Source: Nitrospinaceae bacterium (GTDB lineage: Bacteria; Nitrospinota_A; UBA7883; JAJDBK01). Taken from it: a DNA stretch of 55,109 bases. Of this stretch, positions 8,498-17,364 are shown piece by piece. Made by a program: the position numbers and the translations under genes. The number at the start of each line of letters is the position of its first letter. The stretch's first letter is position 1. The notes under the pieces are model-generated. The model saw nothing but the letters and a program-made list of their open reading frames with translations. It was not told where the DNA came from and ran no database searches. The stretch is taken from the NCBI GenBank assembly GCA_029261405.1, contig JAJDBK010000058.1, forward strand, positions 1 through 55,109. Reading direction: 5' to 3'.

Positions 8498-10069
8498 CTA
8501 CAGAAGGCCGAGGGCCAGTTTCAGGTCGTTCTCGTCAAACATGATTCCGGCGCCGACAAGCCAGGTCTTGTAAGGCTCGTTGAGCAGTTCGTCGCCGCCT
8601 GCGTAGAGGAACATGTAGTCGAGAAAGTTCCACTGTAACCTCGCTTTCAATTGAGGTTTATCGACGGTCCCGTCGTAGCCTGAGATGTTGAATATATCAG
8701 CCGATAGAGTGACCGAATCGGAAAAAGCGTGATATTCGACTCCGGCCCCTGCGGACGATTCGATAAGACCACCCCTTATTGTCACGTCAGAATACCTTTT
8801 TGCAATCAGGATTGTGTAGAGCAGTGAGTTCAGAGTGTTCCTTGTAGTGCTCAGGTCGGTTCTTCGGGTATCCTCCGAAACCTCAAGCAGGTAGTATTTG
8901 TCTTCCCTCGGCATAATCTTCAGGGAGGCGTAGGCGTTGTTGTTATCCCTGTCTGTCTGGGACTCACCTCTGAATCCGAGAGCGAGCCTTATATTGTCAG
9001 CCTTGTTCAGGAAACTGTTGGCGCCGGACAACGCGCTGTTGAGGTTGTCGTAAACCTCCTCGTCGCTTATCAGCTTACCGATCGTCCCTTCGCCGCTTTC
9101 CACCTTGTTGCTCACCCGCTCGATCGACCCGCTCATATTTTTTATCGACTCTATGGCCGTGTCGATATTGCCGGATGCGGAGGCTATATTGGTCATGGTG
9201 GTTTTCAGGCTCTGCCGGTTCTCTTTCAGGATTTCCTTGAACTCGGCGGTAAGCTCTTCAAGGTTGCTGATACCCGCCCTGAGGCTCTCTTTGTTCTCGC
9301 CGATCATTTCTTTCAAGCCGATGGTTATATCATCCAGGTTTTTGGCCATAGCGGGCGCCTTGTCGGCGAAAGCCCCCGATATTTCAGAAAAATTGCTGAT
9401 GGTGGCTGTCAGCGTATCCCGGTTTTCATCCAGAAGCAGTTTTATGTTCTTTGCCGCCTCGTTGATGTTGGCGATGGTGGCGGATAGAGCCTCCCTGTTT
9501 TCTTTCAGGATCAGCTTGATATTTTCGGAGGAGTCGTCGATATTGGCCAGGATGTTTTTCATCCTCTCTTTCCCTTCGACGGTGCCGAAGACATCCTGAA
9601 ACGATCCGGTTACCGCCTTTACATCGTCCAGGGCGGATCCGAGCTTGTTGAGCATGTCGCTTATATCGGCGGGATCCTGGGTTTTTGCCAGAGTCTGACC
9701 ATCCTTCAGGGCGGGCGCATCGGCTGTTCCCTGAACTATTTCGATATATTTTTCACCCAGCAGACCTTCTGTCCTGATGGTGGCGATGGCGTTGGTCCTG
9801 ATGCTGGTCTTTTTGTTAAGCTTTCCCACCACCCTGGCGAAGTTTTCCTTAAGCTCAACATCGTCCACATAACCTATCTCTACACCCGACAGTCTGATTT
9901 TCGATTTCAGCTCGACTCCGGCGACGGTGTTGAAGTTCATGTAGAAGGTCATCTGCGAACCGTTACCAAACAGGGGTACGCCCGCTGTTTTCATGGAGAG
10001 GTATACCAGCGCCAATATTGTCAATAAGGTCAACATGCCGACCCTGGTTTCCGGTGTCAGGATATTCAT
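8498..10069 (-). CDS. MCE (MlaD-like) protein with long helical repeats and C-terminal beta-rich domain
   Basis: The substrate-binding component of an Mla-type lipid ABC importer is expected in the inner membrane facing the periplasm. One N-terminal helix (about 8-25) is followed by an MCE domain (about 38-115, with SGVEIGYVDDV and IRTEGLLGEKYIEI). Next is a helical stretch (about 140-345) with a recurring LKENRExLxxTIxNI unit, seen at least four times. The last 170 residues alternate in a beta-strand manner (YHAFSDSVTLSADIFNISGY, KARLQWNFLDYMFLYAGG). At 523 residues it is far longer than E. coli MlaD (about 180). The start overlaps the ATPase stop (ATGA). The tail may contact the outer membrane; that is inference. 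Confidence 0.87.
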   Translation of the reverse strand: MNILTPETRVGMLTLLTILALVYLSMKTAGVPLFGNGSQMTFYMNFNTVAGVELKSKIRLSGVEIGYVDDVELKENFARVVGKLNKKTSIRTNAIATIRTEGLLGEKYIEIVQGTADAPALKDGQTLAKTQDPADISDMLNKLGSALDDVKAVTGSFQDVFGTVEGKERMKNILANIDDSSENIKLILKENREALSATIANINEAAKNIKLLLDENRDTLTATISNFSEISGAFADKAPAMAKNLDDITIGLKEMIGENKESLRAGISNLEELTAEFKEILKENRQSLKTTMTNIASASGNIDTAIESIKNMSGSIERVSNKVESGEGTIGKLISDEEVYDNLNSALSGANSFLNKADNIRLALGFRGESQTDRDNNNAYASLKIMPREDKYYLLEVSEDTRRTDLSTTRNTLNSLLYTILIAKRYSDVTIRGGLIESSAGAGVEYHAFSDSVTLSADIFNISGYDGTVDKPQLKARLQWNFLDYMFLYAGGDELLNEPYKTWLVGAGIMFDENDLKLALGLL

Positions 10070-10845
10070 CTGCTCCTGTCCTGTATTCCCTGTGTATTTC
10101 TTATGATCTTGCCTATATAACAGAATTCGACCACTTCAGGTATCGTCGAGTCGAAAACTTCATCCGGTTTGCCTACCGCCAGGAATTTCCCTTTGTATAA
10201 CATGGCTATACGATCAGCGATTCTGTTGGCGGAGACCATATCGTGGGTTATTGTAACAGCAGTGGCGCCGATTTTATCCTGCAGATCGACGATTAATTCG
10301 TTAATCTGGTCGGCTGTGACCGGATCAAGACCGGTGGTCGGTTCGTCGTAGAGGATGATTTCCGGGTCCATGGCGATAGCTCTGGCAAGGCCGGCCCGTT
10401 TTTTCATGCCACCTGACAGTTCGTCCGGTTTAAGGTTTTCAACGTCGAAAAGCCCGACCACATTCAGTTTGTTAGTAACTATCTTTTCCCGATCCGCTTT
10501 CGGGATATCGGTATGTTCCTTTATGGCGAAGCCGACGTTTTCACCGATGGTGAGGGAGTCGAAGAGAGCGGCCCCCTGAAACAGCATCCCGAACTTTTTC
10601 CGCAGTTCGTTAAGTTCGTTCTTGCCAAGTTTAGCCACTTCGTTTCCATCGACAAAGACTTTCCCTTTGTCGGGAGTCAACAGGCCGATCATATGTTTGA
10701 TAAGAACCGATTTGCCGGTCCCCGATCCACCGATAATCACCATCGATTCGCCGCGCCTGATCTTGAGGTTAGCCCCGCTGAGCACAACCTTCGGACCGAA
10801 CGACTTGTGAACGTCCACGGCGTCGATGATTATGTCTTCAGCCAT
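10066..10845 (-). CDS. mlaF: Mla-type ABC transporter ATP-binding protein
   Basis: Powers lipid transport with MlaE and the MCE protein. ABC hallmarks are Walker A GGSGTGKS (about 38-45), the Q-loop region MLFQGAALFDSLTIGENVGF (typical of MlaF), signature LSGGMKKR, Walker B IILYDEPTTGLDP and the H-loop ITHD. At 259 residues it has normal length. It overlaps mlaE by one base and the MCE gene by four, so the three are expressed as one unit. Assigned to phospholipid transport by family and gene order; the direction of transport is not shown by the sequence. Confidence 0.94.
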   Translation of the reverse strand: MAEDIIIDAVDVHKSFGPKVVLSGANLKIRRGESMVIIGGSGTGKSVLIKHMIGLLTPDKGKVFVDGNEVAKLGKNELNELRKKFGMLFQGAALFDSLTIGENVGFAIKEHTDIPKADREKIVTNKLNVVGLFDVENLKPDELSGGMKKRAGLARAIAMDPEIILYDEPTTGLDPVTADQINELIVDLQDKIGATAVTITHDMVSANRIADRIAMLYKGKFLAVGKPDEVFDSTIPEVVEFCYIGKIIRNTQGIQDRSR

Positions 10846-11633
10846 CAGAAGAGTATCGCCGTCATAATGTAGTCCGTTACCAGGATGAGAATGGCGGAGA
10901 TGACCACGGACCGGGTTGTGGCGATACCGACCCCTTCTGCGCCACCTTGGGTGTTAAACCCCTGATAACAGCAGGTTATAGATATAATGCCGCCAAAAAC
11001 CACAGATTTTATCAGCCCGCTGTAAATATCATTCAACTCAAGAAAATCGTAGGTCTTTTTCCAGTAAACGACAGAGTTTGACTCCAGCACTCCAACACCC
11101 ACAAGAGCGCCACCGATAATTCCTACAATGTCCGCCACCACCACAAGGACTGGCAACATTAATACTCCGGCGAGAAAACGTGGCACTATCAGGTATTTCA
11201 CGGGATTGGCGGAGAGGGTGTAGAGGGCGTCGATCTGCTCGGTCACCCGCATGGTTCCAAGTTCGGCGGCCATGGCCGATCCGGCCCGACCAGCCACCAT
11301 GATTCCCGTCAGCACCGGCCCAAGCTCCCTTGTCATAGAGAGGGCGACCACAGTTCCAACCATGCTCTCGGCGCCGAACCTCTTGAAACCGACATAACTT
11401 TGAAGAGCCAGAACACCGCCTGTTGAGAGGGCCGTCAACGCCACCACCGGAACGGAGTTGTAACCAATCTCCTCCATCTGCTCGAAAATGGCCCGAAAGC
11501 GGTACGGTCTTCTGGGCAACCACATTATTATGTCAAATACGAAAAAGACCGCCCTCCCTGTGGAGTGGGAGGCCCAGAGAACCCACTCCCCGACAACCTC
11601 GATGAAGTGGAGCGGATTAAAAAAGTTCAGCAT
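10845..11633 (-). CDS. mlaE: Mla-type ABC transporter permease
   Basis: Inner-membrane permease of the MlaE family, 262 residues with several hydrophobic helices. Family blocks seen are ALSTGGVLALQSYVGFKRFG, ELGPVLTGIMVAGRAGSAMAAELGTMRVTEQIDAL and YQGFNTQGGAEGVG near the C-terminus. The one-base overlap with mlaF and direct succession of the MCE gene give the complete inner-membrane MlaFED core. Periplasmic MlaC and outer-membrane MlaA are not in the window. Confidence 0.94.
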   Translation of the reverse strand: MLNFFNPLHFIEVVGEWVLWASHSTGRAVFFVFDIIMWLPRRPYRFRAIFEQMEEIGYNSVPVVALTALSTGGVLALQSYVGFKRFGAESMVGTVVALSMTRELGPVLTGIMVAGRAGSAMAAELGTMRVTEQIDALYTLSANPVKYLIVPRFLAGVLMLPVLVVVADIVGIIGGALVGVGVLESNSVVYWKKTYDFLELNDIYSGLIKSVVFGGIISITCCYQGFNTQGGAEGVGIATTRSVVISAILILVTDYIMTAILF

Positions 11634-11634
11634 T

Positions 11635-12783
11635 TCAAGTCACCAGCCCGCCAGACAGGTAGTCGGCCATACAATAAATTTTGCCATTTTTCCGATAAAC
11701 TCTGGTTACCCGCCGTCCGATTCCACACAATACCTCGTAGGCGATTGTGTCCAGAAGTTTCGCTACGGACAAGGTGGTTACTCTTCGGCCCCCCTCTTCA
11801 CCTATGAGGGTCATAACGTCACCCATTTTGGCATTAAGTCCGGTTACGTCGAAGAGGCAGTTATCCATGCATATGGTTCCTATTTGACGGACAGTTTTCC
11901 CGTTAATAATAGCACGGGCTTTATTCGACAGGTTTCTGGGGTAACCATCGGCGTATCCTGTGGGGAGCAGAGCCACTTCCCTTGCGCCCGGACTCTTCCA
12001 GGTTCCCCCATAAGAGACACTGCTCCCCCTTGAAATTTTCCGCACAAGGGATATGCGCGATTTCAGACTCAGCGCGGGTAAAAGACCACGATCTCTACCT
12101 CCGAACGGCTGGATTCCGTATATTCCGATGCCGGGTCTGACGTAATCCAGCCTTGATTCGGGGTGGAGGAATATCGCCGAGGTGTTGGCGGCGCTCATGG
12201 CCGGGATGGAATGCCCGGAGTCCCTGATGGCGGAGACGGTTTCGCTGAAGAGGCCGGTCTGTTCCCTGGTGGTTGTAGCGTCAGCAAAGTGGGTCATAAT
12301 TCCGGCTAAACTGATTCCGCGCAACTTTGCTACCTTGGCGAACAGTGATACAGCCATCTCAGGGTCGGCTCCCAGACGGGTCATACCTGTGTTGATCTTG
12401 AAGTGGACACTGACCCGCTCCCCCTTTTTCGACCTTCGCGACAACGCCCTGGCCGAATCAAGGTCGCTTAACACAGCCTCCAGTCCATATTCAACCACCG
12501 TTCCCGCCTGCTCCGGCACGATTCCACCCAACGTGAAAATTCTTTTTTTTATGCCCGCTGACCGAAGCTCCACCCCTTCAGCCACAGTGGCCACACAGCA
12601 GGCGATAACATCCCTCCTCTGTTCAAGCTCTCTTGCGATTATCACGGCGCCATGTCCATAGGCGTTCGCCTTTATCACAGGCGCCATCGGAACCTTTGCA
12701 ACGGAGCTTATCAGGTCGAGGTTGGCGTTTATCCGGTCAAGATCGACTTCGGCAAAAGTCTGCGGGCTAGAGATCTTCCCCAT
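11635..12783 (-). CDS. alr: alanine racemase (PLP)
   Basis: Makes D-alanine for peptidoglycan by racemising L-alanine. The PLP lysine is in APVIKANAYGHG (K38 from the chosen start). The second catalytic base is the tyrosine of SVSYGGTWKS, and GYADGYPR and IGTICMDNC follow the family pattern. I use the ATG at 12783 (382 residues); an in-frame GTG lies at 12801. Either start overlaps the dnaB 3' end (by 17 or 35 bp), an alr-after-dnaB order often seen in bacteria. The stop is one base before mlaE, so envelope genes are grouped here. Confidence 0.95.
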   Translation of the reverse strand: MGKISSPQTFAEVDLDRINANLDLISSVAKVPMAPVIKANAYGHGAVIIARELEQRRDVIACCVATVAEGVELRSAGIKKRIFTLGGIVPEQAGTVVEYGLEAVLSDLDSARALSRRSKKGERVSVHFKINTGMTRLGADPEMAVSLFAKVAKLRGISLAGIMTHFADATTTREQTGLFSETVSAIRDSGHSIPAMSAANTSAIFLHPESRLDYVRPGIGIYGIQPFGGRDRGLLPALSLKSRISLVRKISRGSSVSYGGTWKSPGAREVALLPTGYADGYPRNLSNKARAIINGKTVRQIGTICMDNCLFDVTGLNAKMGDVMTLIGEEGGRRVTTLSVAKLLDTIAYEVLCGIGRRVTRVYRKNGKIYCMADYLSGGLVT

Positions 12784-14170
12784 ACCCGCCGCCCGGCCCA
12801 CCCGTGGCCATATCCTCGAACCGGGTGAAATCTTTCTGGAATGTGAGGCGGATATCGCCGAGGGGGCCGTTTCTCTGTTTGCCGATAATGAGATCGGCCA
12901 CGTTCTGGGCCTCCGGTTTTTCGGGATGATAAAACTCCTCGCGGTAAACGAAGAGGACCAGATCGGCGTCCTGCTCTATGGAGCCTGATTCGCGCAGATC
13001 GGCCAGTTGTGGTCTTTTTACCTGACGGTCCTCGACTTTTCTCGATAGCTGTGAAATGGCTATTACAGGTGTAGAAAGCTCTTTGGCTAGTTGTTTTAGT
13101 GATCTGGTGATTTCAGAAACCTCCAGAACCCGCGACTCCACTTTCCCCCTCGAACTCATGAGCTGGAGGTAGTCGATGATGATAAGGTCGAGCCGACCCG
13201 ATTCGGCTTGTAACCTTCTGGCTTTGGCGCGGATATCGAGCACGTTGACACCCGGCGTATCATCTATATAGATGTTGCAGTTATGGAGTCTGCCAGCGGC
13301 GGCGGTCAGTTTCGGCCAGTCGCTCTGCGCAAAATAACCGGTCCGTAACCGCTGACTCGATACCCTCGCCTCGGAGCAGAGCATCCTTAACACTAATTGT
13401 TCAGACGACATCTCGAGCGAAAAGATCGCCACCACCCGTTTTTCGTCGTTTACCGCGAGATTCTGGGCGATATTCATCGTGATGGCGGTTTTTCCCATGG
13501 AGGGTCGCCCGGCGATGATAATCAGATCGGACGGATGCAGGCCGGCTGTTTTTTCGTCCAGATCCTTAAACCCTGTGGGGACACCTGTAACCAACTGCTT
13601 GGATGCGTAGAGACTTTCGATGGTTTTTACGCTCTCTTTTACGATATCCCTGATCTTGACGAGAGACTTTCTGGCCCTCTCCTGGGATATCTCCATAACC
13701 ATACGCTCCACCTGGTCGAGGACCGTATCGACATCCTCCGTATCTTCGTAAGCCAGGGTTACAACCTCGCCAGCAACGGTGATAAGTTTCCTTAAAGTCG
13801 ATTTCTCCTTGATGATCTTCGAGTGGATTCTTACGTTGGCCGAGGTTGCGGAAAAATCCATCAACTCTGCCAGGTATTCGATACTGGCGCTGTCTATATT
13901 CCCTTTTTTCCGCAACTCTTCGGCGACGGTCATCATATCGACCGGCTCGTTTTTTTCGTAAAGAGAGAGCATCGCATCGAAAATGTTCCGGTGTTTCGGG
14001 TTGTAGAAATCGTCCGGGTCGGAGATTGTTTCGATGGCTTTCGGGAGGGCTTCATTGTCGAGAAGAATGGCGCCTAAAACAGAGCGTTCTATATCTTGCG
14101 ATTGAGGCGGAACCCTGGTTTTGGAACCGGTCATTGACGCTTTTGTGGTTTGGGAGTAGTTTTCGTTCAT
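12767..14170 (-). CDS. dnaB: replicative DNA helicase
   Basis: Hexameric 5'-3' helicase that unwinds DNA ahead of the replisome. The 467-residue protein has an N-terminal primase-interacting domain beginning PPQSQDIERSVLGAILLDNEAL. The RecA-like motor follows, with Walker A AGRPSMGKTA, Walker B DLIIIDYLQLM, and VIAISQLSRKVEDR and RESGSIEQDADLV. No intein is present. It is first in the minus-strand dnaB-alr-mla operon. Here dnaB is separated by 36 kb from the rpsF-ssb-rpsR-rplI cluster with which it is often linked. Confidence 0.97.
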   Translation of the reverse strand: MNENYSQTTKASMTGSKTRVPPQSQDIERSVLGAILLDNEALPKAIETISDPDDFYNPKHRNIFDAMLSLYEKNEPVDMMTVAEELRKKGNIDSASIEYLAELMDFSATSANVRIHSKIIKEKSTLRKLITVAGEVVTLAYEDTEDVDTVLDQVERMVMEISQERARKSLVKIRDIVKESVKTIESLYASKQLVTGVPTGFKDLDEKTAGLHPSDLIIIAGRPSMGKTAITMNIAQNLAVNDEKRVVAIFSLEMSSEQLVLRMLCSEARVSSQRLRTGYFAQSDWPKLTAAAGRLHNCNIYIDDTPGVNVLDIRAKARRLQAESGRLDLIIIDYLQLMSSRGKVESRVLEVSEITRSLKQLAKELSTPVIAISQLSRKVEDRQVKRPQLADLRESGSIEQDADLVLFVYREEFYHPEKPEAQNVADLIIGKQRNGPLGDIRLTFQKDFTRFEDMATGGPGGGYGEDL

Positions 14171-14341
14171 CCGTAGTTTGGTCTGTTTAAATTAAGAGCT
14201 GAATTATATCTTATAGAACCTCATCCGTACGGGTATTTTACGCGACCTTACCGCACCAGGAGTCAAAGGGGTATGTGGAATGGAAATTTAATCATTCGCA
14301 ATAGACCCAACGACAGGCTCCTACGATGATTCATTACAAAT

Positions 14342-14363
14342 CTTCATGAATTATCCGGGTTAA
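14342..14363. repeat. half copy of the TTCATGAATTATC element
   Basis: CTTCATGAATTATC followed by CGGGTTAA matches the right arm of the palindromic element at 19931-19952 with one base change in 22. A shorter related piece, TTATCCAGGTTAAT, occurs at 16621-16634. No left arm is visible next to either. Confidence 0.55.
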
Positions 14364-14384
14364 TCATCCAAAAAAAGGATCGAA

Positions 14385-14471
14385 GGCAGGGCGCAAAGCG
14401 CCCGCTACCGGAGCGACCGTAAATAGACTATAGATTCCTAGCGATAGCGTTAATCGCCGTGGCCGCGCCAC
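14385..14471. repeat. dispersed repeat, copy 2, abutting the TPR-cyclase stop codon
   Basis: Same length as the copy at 264-350 and 63 of 87 bases identical without gaps. The gene-proximal hairpin is conserved in form with a different loop (GTGGC-CGC-GCCAC). The repeat ends at 14471 and the minus-strand stop codon occupies 14472-14474. The placement is the same, to within a base, as copy 1 relative to pyk. Confidence 0.7.
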
Positions 14472-16556
14472 TTATTCCTGGGAGCCGTCGAGGGTTGGGG
14501 CGCTTTCAGGTTTGTCGTCTATTGATTGGGAGTGGACTGGCTGAGAGGTGGCGTTTTGTGATTTTATGAGAAGCTCCTGCGACTTGCGCCAGTCAACCAT
14601 GTATATGTCGTACCTGAATCCGGGCAGACCTTTAAGTTCTGACCATCCGATTTCCCGGCAGACGAGACGTTGATCGTCTTTGAGCGCGTTGTAGACAATA
14701 TACGTCGCAAAAATCCTCGACTGTTCGGGAAACTCCGATTCGTCGATAAGCAGGGATTTGAACGCATCGAGTTTTATCGACTCAAGCCTCGATGCGGCTG
14801 TAACCGAAATTCCGATCCGGTCGTTATCGCTGGTCACCCTGGTTTCCCCGGCGTCCATGCCGACTCTGATGTTGAACCGATATTTTTCGTAAGCGGTTTT
14901 GTTGTATTTTTCAAGCTCCGCCATCATGCCTACCGCCGCAATGACGGCGTTGAGACTGTTTTCGAAAACCGCCATAAACCCGTCACCGAGTCCTTTACGA
15001 TAAACACATCCCCGGTTTTTCGCGGTTTCGGTGAAAATATTGTCGAGGAGCTGAAAAAGGGAGAAGAAATGGTATGCGCCATGCTCGTTCATCAGGAGGG
15101 TGCTGTTACACATATCGACGAAGAGAGTGGTTTCGCTTCTGGTATCCTTGAAAGGGGAGACCGGCAGGGCGGGCGACGCGGCGGAGTCGATATCGGGGCT
15201 TTGGCGGATCTCCTCTTTCAGGAACTCTGTGGGCTTCCCTTCGTTTTTCGCCTTTTTGTATTCATTGACAAAATCGAGGTTTCGTTTTGCCACATGGGCG
15301 AGGGATTCATCGGCTATTTTGATAAACTCCTCGAAATCCTCAATCGCCTCTTCTTCCATGCCGATGGCGAACCGGGCTTTACCGCGATTGTGGTAGACGG
15401 TTGATCGGTCCGGGGCGAGTCTTAACGCTTCGTCGTAATCGAGCAGAGCTTCTGTATTCCTGTTCATGGCCGACAGGATATTCGCCCGGTTGTTGTAGGC
15501 GGAGACCATATTCGGATCGAGGGAGAGCGCCTGGTCGAAATCGGATTTGGCTTCTTCTTTCATGCCGAGATCAGATTTGGCGTTTCCACGGTTGTAATAA
15601 GCTGGAGCCAGACCGGGAGACCTCTTGAGAGCCTCGTTGTAATCGTCTATCGATTCCTTTTTCAGGTTCAGGTTATATTTGACGTTGGCCCGGTTGTAAT
15701 AAGCCTCGGAGAAGTCGGGCGACTGTTTCACCGCATTGTCGTAATGCTTTAATGCCTCCGCATGCATTCCAAGCCTGTCCTTGGTGTTGCCGAGGTTGTT
15801 ATGAGCTTCGGCGAAAGAGGGATCGTGTCTTATGGCGGAGGAGAAATCATCGACTGCGCCTTTTTCGTCTCCCATGCTGAATCTGGCGTTTGCCCGGTTG
15901 TAATACGCCATGGAATATCGCGGATTCAGGCGAATAGCCTCGTTATAGTCTTCGATAGCCTCGTTGTTCAAGCCGAGGTCGGTCCTGGCGTTCCCGCGAT
16001 TGTTGAAGGCTCTGGCGAAACCGGGATTGAGGCGGATGGCCTCAGTATAGTCTTCGATGGCGTGTTCTTTACGGCCAAGGGTAGACTTGGAGCCACCCCG
16101 ATTGTGGTATGTGATGGCGGCGTTCGGGTCCAGTTCGACTGCGGTATCGTAATCCTCTATAGCTTCCTCAAGCATTCCGAGGGAGGATTTGGAGTTACCC
16201 CGATTGTTGTAGGCGTTGGCGTATTTCGGTTCGAGTTCGATAGCCTTGTTATAATCGGATATCGCCTCTTCCCTCATATTAAGGGCGTCCTTGGCGTTAC
16301 CCCTATTGTTGTAGGCCACGGCGTATTTCGGTTTGATCCTTATAGCCGCATTGAAGTCCTGGATGGCTTCTTCCTTGTGGCCCAGCGCGGACTTGGCGCT
16401 ACCCCGGTTATTAAAGGCGTTGGCATGGCCCGGGTCGAGGTTGATAGCTTCGGAGAAATCCTCGATAGCCTCGGCTAACTGACCTTTCCGGTACTTATCG
16501 ACCCCTTGTTCGAAAAGCGCTTTTGCTCTCTTTTTCTTCCCCGGTTTACCCGTCAT
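14472..16556 (-). CDS. 12-TPR protein with C-terminal class III nucleotide cyclase domain
   Basis: Residues about 11-417 form twelve consecutive 34-residue TPR units with the motif AYNNRGNAKxxLGxxEEAIxDYxxAIxLxP. A linker (418-473) leads to a class III adenylate/guanylate cyclase domain (about 475-640). Metal-binding aspartates are present in LFVDMCNST (D481) and GLGDGFMAVF (D525), and the transition-state arginine in ISVTAASRLES (R590). The usual asparagine of NxxxR is threonine (T586). There is no membrane helix. It may synthesise cyclic nucleotide under control of a TPR-bound partner, or it may be inactive. Divergent from the SprT-like gene. Its 3' end abuts a dispersed repeat. Confidence 0.85.
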   Translation of the reverse strand: MTGKPGKKKRAKALFEQGVDKYRKGQLAEAIEDFSEAINLDPGHANAFNNRGSAKSALGHKEEAIQDFNAAIRIKPKYAVAYNNRGNAKDALNMREEAISDYNKAIELEPKYANAYNNRGNSKSSLGMLEEAIEDYDTAVELDPNAAITYHNRGGSKSTLGRKEHAIEDYTEAIRLNPGFARAFNNRGNARTDLGLNNEAIEDYNEAIRLNPRYSMAYYNRANARFSMGDEKGAVDDFSSAIRHDPSFAEAHNNLGNTKDRLGMHAEALKHYDNAVKQSPDFSEAYYNRANVKYNLNLKKESIDDYNEALKRSPGLAPAYYNRGNAKSDLGMKEEAKSDFDQALSLDPNMVSAYNNRANILSAMNRNTEALLDYDEALRLAPDRSTVYHNRGKARFAIGMEEEAIEDFEEFIKIADESLAHVAKRNLDFVNEYKKAKNEGKPTEFLKEEIRQSPDIDSAASPALPVSPFKDTRSETTLFVDMCNSTLLMNEHGAYHFFSLFQLLDNIFTETAKNRGCVYRKGLGDGFMAVFENSLNAVIAAVGMMAELEKYNKTAYEKYRFNIRVGMDAGETRVTSDNDRIGISVTAASRLESIKLDAFKSLLIDESEFPEQSRIFATYIVYNALKDDQRLVCREIGWSELKGLPGFRYDIYMVDWRKSQELLIKSQNATSQPVHSQSIDDKPESAPTLDGSQE

Positions 16557-16591
16557 CGTTTTACCTTTTGCCGCCTGGAACGAAAATATCT

Positions 16592-16619
16592 ATAATATTC
16601 GCTAATTCAATATTGTACA
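16592..16619 (-). promoter_or_regulatory. candidate promoter of the TPR-cyclase gene
   Basis: On the minus strand TGTACA (16614-16619), a 16-base spacer and TATTAT (16592-16597) precede the start codon at 16556 by about 36 bases. The match to a sigma-70 promoter is moderate. Confidence 0.4.
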
Positions 16620-16661
16620 GTTATCCAGGTTAATGGTCGGATTTTAATTCTAACACCTATC

Positions 16662-17348
16662 ATGAATCTTTTCGAGCAAGCCTTTACATCAACGCTAAAG
16701 ACCTCAATTGCAGGTGAGGTTGAGATTCGCCTGACCAACAACAGAAGGGCGATGATCTCCGTTAAAAGGACTCCCGGCATGATGTTCGTCAGGGTGGCAA
16801 GGTATTTCGCGCTGGCCGACCGGGATGTAACGGAAGGGCTGGTAGCCTACATAAATAATGAAATAAAAAAACCTCCACCATGCGTGATGCGGTTTGCAGA
16901 GAGTCACAGGTCACCGGATACTCTCATTAAACAGGAAAAAAGAAGAGCGAACCCGAAGGGCAAGGTCTACAACCTCAAGGAGATAACAGACGATCTTGAC
17001 CGGAGCTGTTTTAACGGAGAGTTAAAAGCGGTGATCGGGTGGCGGAATAGCCGTGTGGTCAAGGGTTTACGTTTTAAAACAAGACGGGTCACCCTGGGGT
17101 TTTACGATGGAAGTCTCGACCTTATCATGATTAACTCTGTTCTCGACAATCGACTGGTCCCCATTGAATATCTCAGGTTGGTCGTCTACCATGAAATGTT
17201 ACACAAATATCTTGGAGTAAAAACATCCCCGACAGGTCGGCGGATGGCCCACACACCCGAGTTCAGGAGGCTTGAAAGATCGTTCGAAGGTTTCGGGGAT
17301 CTGATTAAATGGGAGAAACGAAACCTTCACAAACTGTTATCGGGTTAA
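16662..17348 (+). CDS. SprT-like zinc metalloprotease domain protein
   Basis: The C-terminal half (about 105-228) has the SprT-like arrangement. [16 protein letters not shown] matches the family's N-x3-F-x-G-x-L start. [12 protein letters not shown] carries the HExxH zinc site (H177, E178, H181), and [11 protein letters not shown] supplies a likely third ligand (H197). The first 100 residues are unassigned. SprT relatives (Spartan, E. coli YggI) include DNA-protein crosslink proteases, but substrates of bacterial members are mostly unknown. It lies 16 bp upstream of nth on the same strand, so a DNA-repair link is possible. Confidence 0.75.
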   Translation: MNLFEQAFTSTLKTSIAGEVEIRLTNNRRAMISVKRTPGMMFVRVARYFALADRDVTEGLVAYINNEIKKPPPCVMRFAESHRSPDTLIKQEKRRANPKGKVYNLKEITDDLDRSCFNGELKAVIGWRNSRVVKGLRFKTRRVTLGFYDGSLDLIMINSVLDNRLVPIEYLRLVVYHEMLHKYLGVKTSPTGRRMAHTPEFRRLERSFEGFGDLIKWEKRNLHKLLSG

Positions 17349-17364
17349 CCAGGAATATTGTTCA

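Larger units (their letters stand above)
14171..14471. other. 301-bp intergenic region between dnaB and the TPR-cyclase gene
   Basis: Contains no convincing gene. On the minus strand TATAAT (plus-strand 14203-14208) is a possible -10 box for dnaB, with a poor -35. At 14342-14363 there is half of the palindromic element found at 19848-19948. The last 87 bases are copy 2 of the dispersed repeat. Confidence 0.6.

Noticed and set aside
15762-16478. Plus-strand open frame (238 codons) with repeats
   Set aside because: It is the antisense image of the TPR repeats; the periodic Val/Gly pattern follows from the opposite strand.
14472-16556. Regular repetition of about 102 bp that could suggest a CRISPR or satellite array
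   Set aside because: The period equals 34 codons and the translation is a clean TPR array; units are diverged and there are no spacers.
16662-17348. Annotation as a DNA-protein crosslink protease
   Set aside because: The zinc motif supports a SprT-like fold, but no DNA-binding or PCNA-type motif is visible, so the specific function is not claimed.
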